Below the pieces are notes generated by a model. It made no database searches. It was not told the origin of the DNA and saw only the letters and a list, made by a program, of their open reading frames with translations. Source: Pseudomonadota bacterium (GTDB lineage Bacteria; Pseudomonadota; Gammaproteobacteria; Steroidobacterales; Steroidobacteraceae). Taken from it: a DNA stretch of 22,791 nucleotides. Positions 8,534-16,080 of this stretch are shown piece by piece (positions within the stretch are counted from its first letter, which is position 1; every line of letters begins with the position of its first letter). Made by a program: the position numbers and the translations under genes. The stretch lies in NCBI GenBank assembly GCA_021780395.1, contig JAJXYU010000133.1, positions 1 through 22,791 on the forward strand, read 5' to 3'.

Positions 8534-8562
8534 CCCGAGATCCGGCGCGTCGATGAGTCCGG

Positions 8563-8568
8563 TATCAT
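8563..8568 (+). promoter_or_regulatory. possible -10 box (TATCAT) for the DMT transporter
   Basis: TATCAT in GGTATCATCGCGCG lies 41 bases before the proposed GTG start at 8610 and faces away from the rarD box. The -35 region is not recognisable. Confidence 0.35.
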
Positions 8569-8609
8569 CGCGCGACCATGCGTGCAATCGACCCGACGAG
8601 GGGCGTACC

Positions 8610-9482
8610 GTGACCCGCGATCACGTCGGTCGAGGCATCGCGCTCGGGGCCCTCGGCTACACGCTGTTCGCGATGCACGACGCGGCGACCAAGTGGCTCG
8701 TCGAAACGATCCCGGTCTGGCAGATCCTGTTCTTCCGCAGCGTGCTGATCGTGCTCGGCTGTACCCTGATCGGGCGCGGCAGGCTGTGGCGTCGGGTGCT
8801 CACGTCGCCGAACCGCGGGGCACTGACGCTGCGCGCGGCGCTGGTGCTGATCGCCTGGCTCGCGTATTACACCGCGGCGCGGACGCTCCCGCTCGCGCAG
8901 CTGCTGACGCTGTATTTCGGCGCCCCGGTGGTCACGACGCTGCTCGCGATGCCGCTGCTCGGCGAGCGGGTCAGCGGCTCGCGCTGGGTCAGCGTGCTCC
9001 TCGGCTTCACCGGGGTGCTGATCGCCGCGGAGCCGTCCCGGATCCACGCATCGCGCGCGACCGTGCTCGTGCTCGCGGCCGCGGTCACCTGGGCCTACAC
9101 GGTGATCCTGATGCGGCAGATCGCGAAGCGCGAATCCTCGCTCGTGCAGGTGCTCGCGCAGAACCTGTTCTACCTGGTGGTCACCGGCGGCCTGTCGCTC
9201 GCGACCTGGGTCCCGCCGCGAGGCGCGCAGTGGTGGCTCCTGCTGCTGGTCGGTGTGCTCGGAGGCGCCGGGCAGTTCTTCCTGATCGAAGGGGCGCAGG
9301 TCGCGCCGGCGGCGATCATGGCGACCGTCGAGTACACCTCGCTCGTCTGGGCGTTCGTGCTCGGCTACCTGGTGTTCGGCAACGTCCCGCGGCGCCCGGT
9401 GTGGATCGGCGCGGCGCTGATCCTGCTGTCGGGATTCTTCATGCTCTGGCGGGAGCGCCGGCGCGTGTTCCGGGAGGATTAG
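8610..9482 (+). CDS. EamA/DMT family transporter
   Basis: A 290-residue inner-membrane protein with about ten transmembrane helices and the two-EamA-repeat layout. Typical pieces are GALGYTLFAMHDAATKWLVE at the first helix, PVWQILFFRSVLIVLGC, LAQLLTLYFGAPVVTTLLAM, GERVSGSRWVSVLLGFTGVL, the second-repeat AAAVTWAYTVILMRQIAKRE and APAAIMATVEYTSLVWAFVL. The chosen start is GTG 8610, with GAGGGG at 8598-8603 six bases ahead; an earlier in-frame ATG at 8553 would add a polar, non-conserved N-terminus. The substrate is unknown; relatives export amino acids, metabolites or drugs. Its stop overlaps the convergent radical SAM stop in the sequence TTAG. Confidence 0.9.
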   Translation: MTRDHVGRGIALGALGYTLFAMHDAATKWLVETIPVWQILFFRSVLIVLGCTLIGRGRLWRRVLTSPNRGALTLRAALVLIAWLAYYTAARTLPLAQLLTLYFGAPVVTTLLAMPLLGERVSGSRWVSVLLGFTGVLIAAEPSRIHASRATVLVLAAAVTWAYTVILMRQIAKRESSLVQVLAQNLFYLVVTGGLSLATWVPPRGAQWWLLLLVGVLGGAGQFFLIEGAQVAPAAIMATVEYTSLVWAFVLGYLVFGNVPRRPVWIGAALILLSGFFMLWRERRRVFRED

Positions 9483-11392
9483 CGCCGCGGCACCGCGGGA
9501 GGCCCCGGCGGCGCCGATGCGCGCGCGGGCAGGATGAGCTCGAAATGCCGCATGTCGGGCGCGAGCCATTCGTGCAGCGTCTCGGCGACCTCGATCGAGA
9601 TCCGGTCGCCGAAGTCGGCGAGCTGGCGCAGCATCCGGCGCAGCTGCGGCACGTCGACCTCGCGCGCGTCGAACACCCGCAGGTGCAGCTTCGACGGGGT
9701 CGCCGCGAGGAGCGCCCGCAGGTGACGTGCGGCGCGCGCGAGCTGGCGGCGGCCGCGCCCGGCCTGCACCGAGAGCGTCAGCACCGGGACGCCGCCGGTT
9801 TCGCGGCGCTCCGTGAGGGCGAGGCGTGCGCGATCGCGGGATCGCGAAATGGCGGCGCTCAGGCGCGCGATCTGGGCCTCCCACGCGCGCGGTGACGCGG
9901 CCTCGGCGTGTCCGAAGTGCCGGTCGACGAAGTCGCGCATCGACAAGCCGACGATCCAGTCCGAGATCGCGATCGGAATTCGCCCGGGCGAGCGCCACGG
10001 GACGGATCGCAGGAACCAGCCGATCCGCCGCGGCCCGCCGCGCAGCAGGCCCTCGCGCGCGAAGCGCAGCACAATCCGCGTCGCCGCGACCGGTCCGTAG
10101 CCCGTGCCGGCGCTCGAGTGGCCGAGATCGCGCATCTTGTTCGCGATCCGCGTGGCGATTGCCGCGTCGGTCAGCAGCCGCCGGTAGAGCCGGCGGTACT
10201 CCGCGACGAGCCTCTCGTAGCTCATGTTCAGTGGCACGACGTTGGTCGCGAGCTTGGTGTTGTCGCATTCCGCCGCGTGCTCGCGCAGACGTCCGGCGCG
10301 CTCGAGCCGTTCGTGCAGCGGCGTCCGCGGCAGCGCGTTCAGCAGGCCGATCATCGCCGCCTGGATCCCGGAGCGCATGATGAACTCGTACTGCCGATCG
10401 AAGGTCGCGACGGTGTCGTTGTCGAAGCCGACGATGAAGCCCGCGAGCACCTCGATGCCGTTCGCGTGGATCCGCCGGATCGCTGCCAGCGGATCCTCGC
10501 GCAGGTTCTGCAGCTTGCGGGTCTCGCGCAGGCTCGCGGGATCTGGCGACTCGATCCCGATGAACACCCACTGCAGGTTCGCTGCGCGGAACAGCGTCAT
10601 CAGTTCCGCATCGGACGCGAGATTGATCGATGCCTCGGTGCCGAAGCGGAACGCGTAGCGATGCTCGCGCTGGTACGCGGCAAGGTAGCGCAGCAGGGTC
10701 TTCGCGACCTTGCGGTCGCCGATCAGGTTGTCGTCGACGAAAAACACGTTGCGCACGCCGAGCTCGCGCAGCCGGTCGAGCTCCCGCCCGATCTGCTCGG
10801 GCGCCTTGTGGCGCGGCTTGCGGCCGAACATCACGATGATGTCGCAGAACTCGCACAGGTACGGACAGCCGCGCGAGAACTGCATGGTCGCGGTCGAGTA
10901 CCGCTCGAGCTTCAGCAGGTCGAAGCGCGGCACCGGCGAGTCGCGCAGGTCCACCGTCTGCGCCTCGCGATACAGTGGCTCGGGCCGGCCCTGCTCGAAG
11001 TCACGGCAGAACCGCGGCCAGATCGACTCGGCCTCGCCGCAGACCACCGCGTCGGCGAGCTCGGCGTAGCGCTCCGGGCACAGCGATGCGAAGCTGCCGC
11101 CGGCGACCACGAAGTGGCCGCGCTCGCGGTAGTAGCGCAGCAGCTCCTTCTGGCGCGCGAACTGCACGCCCATGCCCGCGACCCCGATCAGGTCGACGTC
11201 CGGGGACAGCGGGACCGGCTCGACGTTCTCGTCGACGATCGTCACCTGCCAGTTCGGCGGGCACAGCGCCGCGAGCGTCGCGAGGCCGAGCGGCGGGTTG
11301 ATCGCGGCGTCGCTCGCCCGGGCGAGCCGCACCCCCCAGCGGAAGTTCCAGAAACTCTCCGGCGAGCGCGGGTTGATCAGGAGGAGGCGCAC
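9479..11392 (-). CDS. B12-binding domain radical SAM protein (DUF4070-type) with extra C-terminal region
   Basis: A 637-residue protein. Residues 1-140 look like a degenerate cobalamin-binding Rossmann domain (LLLINPRSPESFW, INPPLGLATLAAL, VTIVDENVEPV, LIGVAGMGVQFAR, VVCGEAESIWPRF). The radical SAM motif CPYLCEFCD gives the cluster ligands Cys176, Cys180 and Cys183. It is followed by FFVDDNLIGDRK, RFGTEASINLASD, FIGIESPDPASL and GFIVGFDNDT, all usual in B12-dependent (class B type) radical SAM enzymes. The section to about residue 500 resembles the DUF4070 region of HpnP-like enzymes. The rest (about 530-620) is an additional region I do not recognise. Members may methylate unreactive carbons; the substrate here is unknown. 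The start is GTG 11392 without a clear ribosome site. The gene is monocistronic and divergent from the SDR gene. Confidence 0.85.
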   Translation of the reverse strand: MRLLLINPRSPESFWNFRWGVRLARASDAAINPPLGLATLAALCPPNWQVTIVDENVEPVPLSPDVDLIGVAGMGVQFARQKELLRYYRERGHFVVAGGSFASLCPERYAELADAVVCGEAESIWPRFCRDFEQGRPEPLYREAQTVDLRDSPVPRFDLLKLERYSTATMQFSRGCPYLCEFCDIIVMFGRKPRHKAPEQIGRELDRLRELGVRNVFFVDDNLIGDRKVAKTLLRYLAAYQREHRYAFRFGTEASINLASDAELMTLFRAANLQWVFIGIESPDPASLRETRKLQNLREDPLAAIRRIHANGIEVLAGFIVGFDNDTVATFDRQYEFIMRSGIQAAMIGLLNALPRTPLHERLERAGRLREHAAECDNTKLATNVVPLNMSYERLVAEYRRLYRRLLTDAAIATRIANKMRDLGHSSAGTGYGPVAATRIVLRFAREGLLRGGPRRIGWFLRSVPWRSPGRIPIAISDWIVGLSMRDFVDRHFGHAEAASPRAWEAQIARLSAAISRSRDRARLALTERRETGGVPVLTLSVQAGRGRRQLARAARHLRALLAATPSKLHLRVFDAREVDVPQLRRMLRQLADFGDRISIEVAETLHEWLAPDMRHFELILPARASAPPGPPAVPRR

Positions 11393-11456
11393 GGTGGGGA
11401 TTCTGCGGCGTCGGCGGCGCGCTCGAATTGATTCCGATCAGTAATCCGCCGCGGCT

Positions 11457-11462
11457 TATAAT
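11457..11462 (+). promoter_or_regulatory. -10 box (TATAAT) of the SDR gene
   Basis: A perfect TATAAT stands out in very GC-rich DNA, 50 bases before the ATG at 11507, in the divergent gap between the radical SAM and SDR genes. The -35 region is poor: TTGATT at 11428-11433 is 23 bases away, too far, so the promoter may depend on an activator. Confidence 0.5.
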
Positions 11463-11494
11463 CCGACCGCTGCGCGAGCGCGCGTGGCGTCCGT

Positions 11495-11502
11495 GGGAGG
11501 AG
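11495..11502 (+). promoter_or_regulatory. strong ribosome-binding site of the SDR gene
   Basis: GGGAGGAG ends four bases before ATG 11507 and fixes that start codon. Confidence 0.7.
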
Positions 11503-11506
11503 TGCG

Positions 11507-12268
11507 ATGGATCCGGCGGGTAAGACATTCATCGTGACCGGCGCGGCCCGTGGGATCGGGCGGGCGATCGCGCAGCGGCTCGCGAGCGGCGGCGCGAATC
11601 TCGCGCTGATCGATTTGAACGCCGCGGACCTCGACGGCTCGCTCGAGGCGTGCCGCGCGGGGGGCGGCGGCGCGCGTGCTTATGCGGCCGACGTCGCGCG
11701 CGAAGCGGACGTGATCGAGACCGTGGCGCGGATCGCGACCGACTTCGGTCGGATCGACGGACTCGTGAACAACGCCGGCATCGTGCGCGACGGCCTGCTC
11801 GTGAAGGTCCGCGACGACGGCGGCGTCGACCGACTGCCGCTCGCGCAGTGGCAGGCCGTGATCGACGTGAACTTGACCGGTACCTTCCTGTGCACGCGCG
11901 AGGTCGCGGCACGGATGGCGGAATCGCGCGCGGGCGGCGTGATCGTGAATCTGTCGAGCATTTCGAGGTCCGGAAACGCGGGCCAGAGCAATTACAGCGC
12001 GGCGAAGGCCGGGGTCGCCGCGATGACGGTCGTCTGGGCGAAGGAGCTCGGCCGGCACGGCATTCGGGTCGGCGCGGTCGCGCCCGGCTTCGTGCGGACC
12101 GAGATGATCGCCGCGATGCGTCCGGCGCTCCTCGAGAAGCTCGAGGAAGCGGTGCCGCTGCGTCGGTTCGCGCGTCCGGAGGAGATCGCGGAGGCGGTCG
12201 CGTTCATCGTCGCGAACGATTATTTCACGGGCCGCTGCCTCGAGATCGACGGCGGTCTGCGGCTCTAG
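11507..12268 (+). CDS. SDR family oxidoreductase (FabG-like)
   Basis: A 253-residue classical short-chain dehydrogenase/reductase, of normal length and cytoplasmic. The cofactor loop TGAARGIG is at residues 11-18, and Asp36 at the end of the second strand (ALIDLN) favours NAD(H) over NADP(H). NNAG is at 88-91, the structural Asn122 is in VIDVNLTG, and the catalytic Ser151, Tyr163 and Lys167 are in NLSSIS and YSAAK. The C-terminal VAPGFVRTEM and CLEIDGGLRL are standard. It reduces or oxidises a keto/hydroxy group; a 3-oxoacyl substrate is possible but not shown. It has its own promoter and is not part of the convergent amine dehydrogenase cluster, whose last stop it overlaps in the sequence CTAG (12265-12268). 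Confidence 0.92.
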   Translation: MDPAGKTFIVTGAARGIGRAIAQRLASGGANLALIDLNAADLDGSLEACRAGGGGARAYAADVAREADVIETVARIATDFGRIDGLVNNAGIVRDGLLVKVRDDGGVDRLPLAQWQAVIDVNLTGTFLCTREVAARMAESRAGGVIVNLSSISRSGNAGQSNYSAAKAGVAAMTVVWAKELGRHGIRVGAVAPGFVRTEMIAAMRPALLEKLEEAVPLRRFARPEEIAEAVAFIVANDYFTGRCLEIDGGLRL

Positions 12269-12924
12269 CGCCGCTCGGGACCGTGGAATCGGGCGAGGGC
12301 GGCGAGACGTCGCCGACTCGCGTCGTACCCCTCTCCGGGCACCAGCTGGCGCAGGATGAACCGGGACAGATGGGCCGCGCCGATGCTCGCGCCGCCGGTC
12401 CCGTCGTCGGCGCGCGCGCAGGCGCCGAAATGCCCGCGATCCGCATCGAGCGCCGAGATCTCGTCGGGCGCGCAGCGCGCATCGCCGGTGCCGCGGATCA
12501 CGCCGGGGTAGGCCGCCGGAAACGGCGACGGGCCGCGCGCGGGCGTCGACGCGATCAGCAGGATGCCCGCGGCCGCGGCGGCCGCGACCGCCCCCGCGAG
12601 CACGGCTCGATCTTCGCGCACCCCGAGACTCAGATGGACCAGCGCCGCATGCTCCGCGATCGCCCAGTGGATCGCGGCGGCGACGGTGGCCGCGGTCGTC
12701 GCGCGCCGCTGGTCGAACACCTGCGCGACGAGCAGCTCCGCGCGCGCCACGTCGCTCCACAGCACGCCCGCGACGCGGGTGCCATGTCCGAGCGCGTCGG
12801 CGACGACCGGATGAATCTCGACGCGCCGGCCGGCATCGACGAAGCGGCGCGTGGCGCGGGCCGCGCCGAGCGTCGCCGGATCCGCGCCGCTGTCGATCAA
12901 TGCGACGCGCCAGCCGTCAAACAC
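12265..12924 (-). CDS. qhpE: QhpE-like subtilisin (S8) leader protease
   Basis: A 219-residue S8-family protease, small and with no signal peptide. The catalytic Asp is Asp11 in ALIDSG, His is His47 in LGHGTRVAGV, and Ser is Ser180 in GTGGASIGAAHLS. In the QHNDH system the homologous QhpE removes the leader of the cross-linked gamma subunit (established for Paracoccus). The start GTG 12924 overlaps the qhpF stop by 8 bases and is the first possible start in this frame close to the catalytic Asp, so translation is probably coupled. The usual oxyanion-hole Asn (A-G-N segment) is not visible; Ser126-Thr127-Pro128 lie there. Last gene of the cluster; ends with TAG. Confidence 0.85.
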   Translation of the reverse strand: MFDGWRVALIDSGADPATLGAARATRRFVDAGRRVEIHPVVADALGHGTRVAGVLWSDVARAELLVAQVFDQRRATTAATVAAAIHWAIAEHAALVHLSLGVREDRAVLAGAVAAAAAAGILLIASTPARGPSPFPAAYPGVIRGTGDARCAPDEISALDADRGHFGACARADDGTGGASIGAAHLSRFILRQLVPGEGYDASRRRLAALARFHGPERR

Positions 12925-14638
12925 GCGAGCGCCGGTCGTCGCACCGGACCAGGGAGGCGGCGCGCAGCTCGTAGACGGCGTCGGGCGCCGGCACGCGCGC
13001 CGGCGCATGGGTGACCACGATCCGCGTGCGATCCCCGAATTGTTCGTCGACCACGTGCAGCAGCTCGACCGCGGCCGCGGCGTCGAGATTCGCGAGTGCC
13101 TCGTCGAGCACGAGCACGTCCGGATCGCGCAGCAGCGCCCGCACGAGCGCGATGCGCTGTCGTTCGCCGGTCGACAGTTCCCGGCCGTGCTCGCCGAGCA
13201 GGGTCGCGTATCCCGCCGGCAAGCCGTCGGCGATCGCCTCGACGCCCGTGCGCCGTGCGGCACTCAGCACCTCGGACTCCGGCGCGTCGAAGCGGCCGTA
13301 GCGGAGATTGTCGAACAAGGACGCGCGAAAGATCGCGGGCTCGGTCACGAGCACCGCGACCGCGCGTCGGAGCGCGCGCGCTTCGATCATCGCGAGATCG
13401 CGGCCGTCGAGCCGGATCCGTCCCGCGTCGAGCGGGACGAATCGGCACAGCGCGTCGACGAGCGTCGACTTGCCCACGCCCGAATCGCCGTGGATCACGA
13501 TCTTCGTGCCCGCGTCGATCGTCAGCGTGGTGTCGGCGAGCAGCGTTCGGCCGCAGACCGCGGCGCCGAGACGCACGCGCTCGAAGCAGAGCTCGCCGCG
13601 ACGGCGGCCGCGCGACGCGCCGGTGCGCCCCGCCAGGGACCCCGCCGGCTCGGCGGGCGCCGCGTCGGTGGCGATCCCGGCCGTGGCGGGCTCGAGGAGC
13701 TCGCGGACCCGATCGAGGCTCACGCGCGCACGCTGGTACGCGGTGACCAGGTTCAGCAGGGACACCGCCGAACCGGTGCCTCGCGCCATGTAGGCGACGA
13801 ACGCGACCAGCGTGCCGACGCTCGTCTCGCCGTGGATCACGCGATAGCCGCCGACCAGGAACACCGCCGCGGTCGCGCCGTGCGACAACAGGTTCGAGAT
13901 GCCGCCGATCGTGAAATTCAACATCTGCTGCGCGAGCAGCCGCCCGAGGTAGGCGCGGTTCAGGCGCGCGAGGCGCGCGGATTCGTGAGGTTCGGCACCG
14001 TACCCCTGGATCGCCTTCGTCGCGGCGAGCGTCTCGTAGAGGAACTGCGCGATCGCGCTGGTCTGCTCCCGCACCGCGCGCGTGCGCGCGGTGATCCACG
14101 GGCGCGCGAGGTGGCGCAGCGCGAGCTGCAACGGCAGCGCGGCGGCGGCGATCAGCGCGAGCCGCCAGCTCATGTACACCATGATCGCCGCGGTCGCGCC
14201 GAGCGCGAGCGCGCCGTTCACGAACGCGAGCACGGTATCGGTGCCGAACCGCTGGATCTCGGCGACGTCGCCGTCCAGGCGGGTCACCAGATCCCCGACC
14301 GCGCGGCGCCGCTGCAGCGCCGGCGGCAGCGACACCAGGTGCGCGTACAGATCTTCGCGCAGCGCGAACAGGACGTCGGCGGACACCCGCACGTACAGCC
14401 AGCGATTCAGCGCGCCGATCGCGAACCCGGCCGCGGCGAGCGCGAGGATCGCCGAGCACAACTGCGCGAGGCGGTGGAAGTCGTGCGCGAGCAATCCCTG
14501 GTCGACGATCTCCTTCGTCAGGTACGGTAGCGCGATCGACAGGAGCGACGCGACCACCGCGAGCGCGGCGACGCCCGCGAGCGCCGGCAGTCGCGGTCGC
14601 AGGTAGGGCCACAGCCAGCGCAGCGCGCGCGACCGCAT
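12917..14638 (-). CDS. qhpF: QhpF-like ABC exporter (fused membrane and ATPase domains)
   Basis: A 573-residue half-transporter of the ABC exporter type. Membrane helices occupy about residues 18-300 and the ATPase domain about 350-560. Visible motifs are Walker A GDSGVGKST (384-392), signature LSTGERQR (488-495), Walker B VLVLDE (508-513) and H-loop His543 in VTHAPA. The Q-loop position reads VTEPAIF, with Thr432 where Gln is usual. In the amine dehydrogenase system QhpF is the proposed exporter of the cross-linked gamma subunit, which has no signal peptide. It starts 4 bases after the qhpB stop and overlaps qhpE. By sequence alone it could be a generic lipid or peptide exporter; the QHNDH role rests on context. 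Confidence 0.88.
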   Translation of the reverse strand: MRSRALRWLWPYLRPRLPALAGVAALAVVASLLSIALPYLTKEIVDQGLLAHDFHRLAQLCSAILALAAAGFAIGALNRWLYVRVSADVLFALREDLYAHLVSLPPALQRRRAVGDLVTRLDGDVAEIQRFGTDTVLAFVNGALALGATAAIMVYMSWRLALIAAAALPLQLALRHLARPWITARTRAVREQTSAIAQFLYETLAATKAIQGYGAEPHESARLARLNRAYLGRLLAQQMLNFTIGGISNLLSHGATAAVFLVGGYRVIHGETSVGTLVAFVAYMARGTGSAVSLLNLVTAYQRARVSLDRVRELLEPATAGIATDAAPAEPAGSLAGRTGASRGRRRGELCFERVRLGAAVCGRTLLADTTLTIDAGTKIVIHGDSGVGKSTLVDALCRFVPLDAGRIRLDGRDLAMIEARALRRAVAVLVTEPAIFRASLFDNLRYGRFDAPESEVLSAARRTGVEAIADGLPAGYATLLGEHGRELSTGERQRIALVRALLRDPDVLVLDEALANLDAAAAVELLHVVDEQFGDRTRIVVTHAPARVPAPDAVYELRAASLVRCDDRRSRV

Positions 14639-14642
14639 CGCG

Positions 14643-15734
14643 TCAGCGGCGCACCAGTCGCGGCGAGGTCACCGATTGGTCGCCGCAGCCGGGCAGCCGG
14701 ATGTTCGCCTTCTCGGCGAGCGTGTCGGCGTCGAACACGGTGACGTCGCACATCGCGCCGGCCGTGTACACCTCCTTGCCGTCGGTCGAGACCAGCACCG
14801 CGTAATAGGTGTGCGGCAGGTCGACGCGCTTCTCCACGCGGTACGGATCGAGGCCGATCTTCGTGAGTTGCGTGTAGGCGCCGAACGCGGCGGGCTCGGT
14901 TGGGCTCAGCACCGTGGAGAAGATCAGCGCGGAGGTCTTCTCGACGTCGTGATACGCGAGCGCGCCGGTGCGCAGGTTCAGGGTCATCAACGAGGTCACC
15001 GGCACCGGCGCGCCGTGGCCGGCGGCCGGTGTGCGGGTGCTGTAGATCGGCGCCGCGAAGATGCCGGTCGGTTCGCTGACCGGCCAGAACGCGAGCAAGT
15101 CCGGGCGCGAGTGCCCAGGGTGGTCCCAGTGACGGATCCCGCGGGTCTCCAGTCGCTTCCCGGTCGCGATGTCGTACTCGTAGAGATCGAAGCCGAGCGC
15201 GAAGAACGTGCGATCGTTCTTGTCCGCGAGGAGCGTGTGCACGCGCCGCGGCGCGGGGAATTCGCGGACCGGCTTCGCGTGCAGGCCGGCGTTCGTGTCG
15301 AAGACCGCGAAGCGCGTCGGCTCGACCTGATATTCGCTCAGTCCGAGCTTCACCGGGACCTCGTACACGAGCATTTGCTTGCCGTCGGGCGTCACGTCGA
15401 ACGCGAACAGGCACTTCACGCGCTCGCCCGGCGAGGACAGGTCCGCGCGAAAGACTTCCTTGCCGGTGCCGAGATCGATCCCGGCGATGCTCTCCATCCG
15501 GTTCACGAGCACGTACGCGATCCGCCCGTCGGGCGAGGGCACGATCGTGCCGACCCAGTCGTGCGCGCCGGGGATCTTGAAGTCGCCGACGACCCGGCGC
15601 GCGGCCGCGTCGATCAGGAACAGCCGGTCGGGCTTGCTCCCGGTGACGATGTAGTCCTTCTTCGGCGCCGCGCTCGCCGCCTGTGCGATCGCGGGCAGCA
15701 GCAGGGCGAGCCGTAACAGGGTTTTCGGGTTCAC
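14643..15734 (-). CDS. qhpB: quinohemoprotein amine dehydrogenase beta subunit (beta-propeller)
   Basis: A 363-residue secreted protein. A signal peptide (KTLLRLALLLPAIAQAASA, cleavage near residue 22) precedes repeated propeller strands such as DRLFLIDAAARRVVGDFKIP, VPSPDGRIAYVLVNRMESIA, GIDLGTGKEVF and VSTDGKEVYTAGAMCDVTVF. The known beta subunit is a seven-bladed propeller in the periplasm that clamps the gamma subunit against the haem subunit. The start is GTG 15734 with GAGGAG (complement of 15742-15747) seven bases ahead. It follows qhpC by 25 bases. Length and gene position fit the family. Confidence 0.93.
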   Translation of the reverse strand: MNPKTLLRLALLLPAIAQAASAAPKKDYIVTGSKPDRLFLIDAAARRVVGDFKIPGAHDWVGTIVPSPDGRIAYVLVNRMESIAGIDLGTGKEVFRADLSSPGERVKCLFAFDVTPDGKQMLVYEVPVKLGLSEYQVEPTRFAVFDTNAGLHAKPVREFPAPRRVHTLLADKNDRTFFALGFDLYEYDIATGKRLETRGIRHWDHPGHSRPDLLAFWPVSEPTGIFAAPIYSTRTPAAGHGAPVPVTSLMTLNLRTGALAYHDVEKTSALIFSTVLSPTEPAAFGAYTQLTKIGLDPYRVEKRVDLPHTYYAVLVSTDGKEVYTAGAMCDVTVFDADTLAEKANIRLPGCGDQSVTSPRLVRR

Positions 15735-15759
15735 CGTGATTCTCCTCGGGGCGGCGGGG

Positions 15760-16080
15760 TCATTTCTTCGGGAAGACGGCGTCGAGCTCGCGCCAGTCGT
15801 TCTGCGCCGACGGCGCGCCGGCGTCCCAGTTCGGATAGGTGTTCAGCGTGTCCGGGACCTGCGCCGGCCACCAGCACGGATCCGAACAGCCGTACAGATC
15901 CGCCTCCATCGGTTGGCACAGCGAAGCGACGCCGCCGAACGGATCGACTTCCCAGCCGGGGTCGAAGGTCGTCGCGCAGCCGGCGACGCTCTCCATCGTC
16001 ACGACTTCCTCGACGTGCCCCGAGCGCTCGGCCTCGGTCAGGAGTTGCGCCTTGGTGTTCACGGGTTTCATGCCGCTCAT
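15760..16080 (-). CDS. qhpC: quinohemoprotein amine dehydrogenase gamma subunit, CTQ precursor
   Basis: A 106-residue RiPP-like precursor. After a 28-residue leader (from [10 protein letters not shown] to EEVVT) the cysteines fall at 35, 55, 65 and 69. Subtracting 28 gives 7, 27, 37 and 41, the positions recalled from the Paracoccus and Pseudomonas structures. The partners also match: Glu44 (16) for Cys35, Asp61 (33) for Cys55, Asp77 (49) for Cys69, and Trp71 (43) with Cys65, which become cysteine tryptophylquinone. There is no Sec signal. QhpD makes the thioether bridges, QhpG hydroxylates the Trp, QhpE cuts the leader. ATG overlaps the qhpD stop as ATGA. Confidence 0.95.
   Translation of the reverse strand: MSGMKPVNTKAQLLTEAERSGHVEEVVTMESVAGCATTFDPGWEVDPFGGVASLCQPMEADLYGCSDPCWWPAQVPDTLNTYPNWDAGAPSAQNDWRELDAVFPKK

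Noticed and set aside
8565..10856. A 763-codon minus-strand frame across the DMT transporter and radical SAM gene
   Set aside because: It is low-complexity Arg-rich translation in a shadow frame of two well-supported genes.
9908..11431. A 507-codon plus-strand frame antisense to the radical SAM gene
   Set aside because: No domain or motif is seen; it has the typical composition of an antisense shadow, whereas the minus strand has an intact CxxxCxxC enzyme.
12265..13263. The longer qhpE frame starting near 13263
   Set aside because: The upstream part translates the ATPase domain of qhpF in a wrong frame; the protease homology begins just after GTG 12924.
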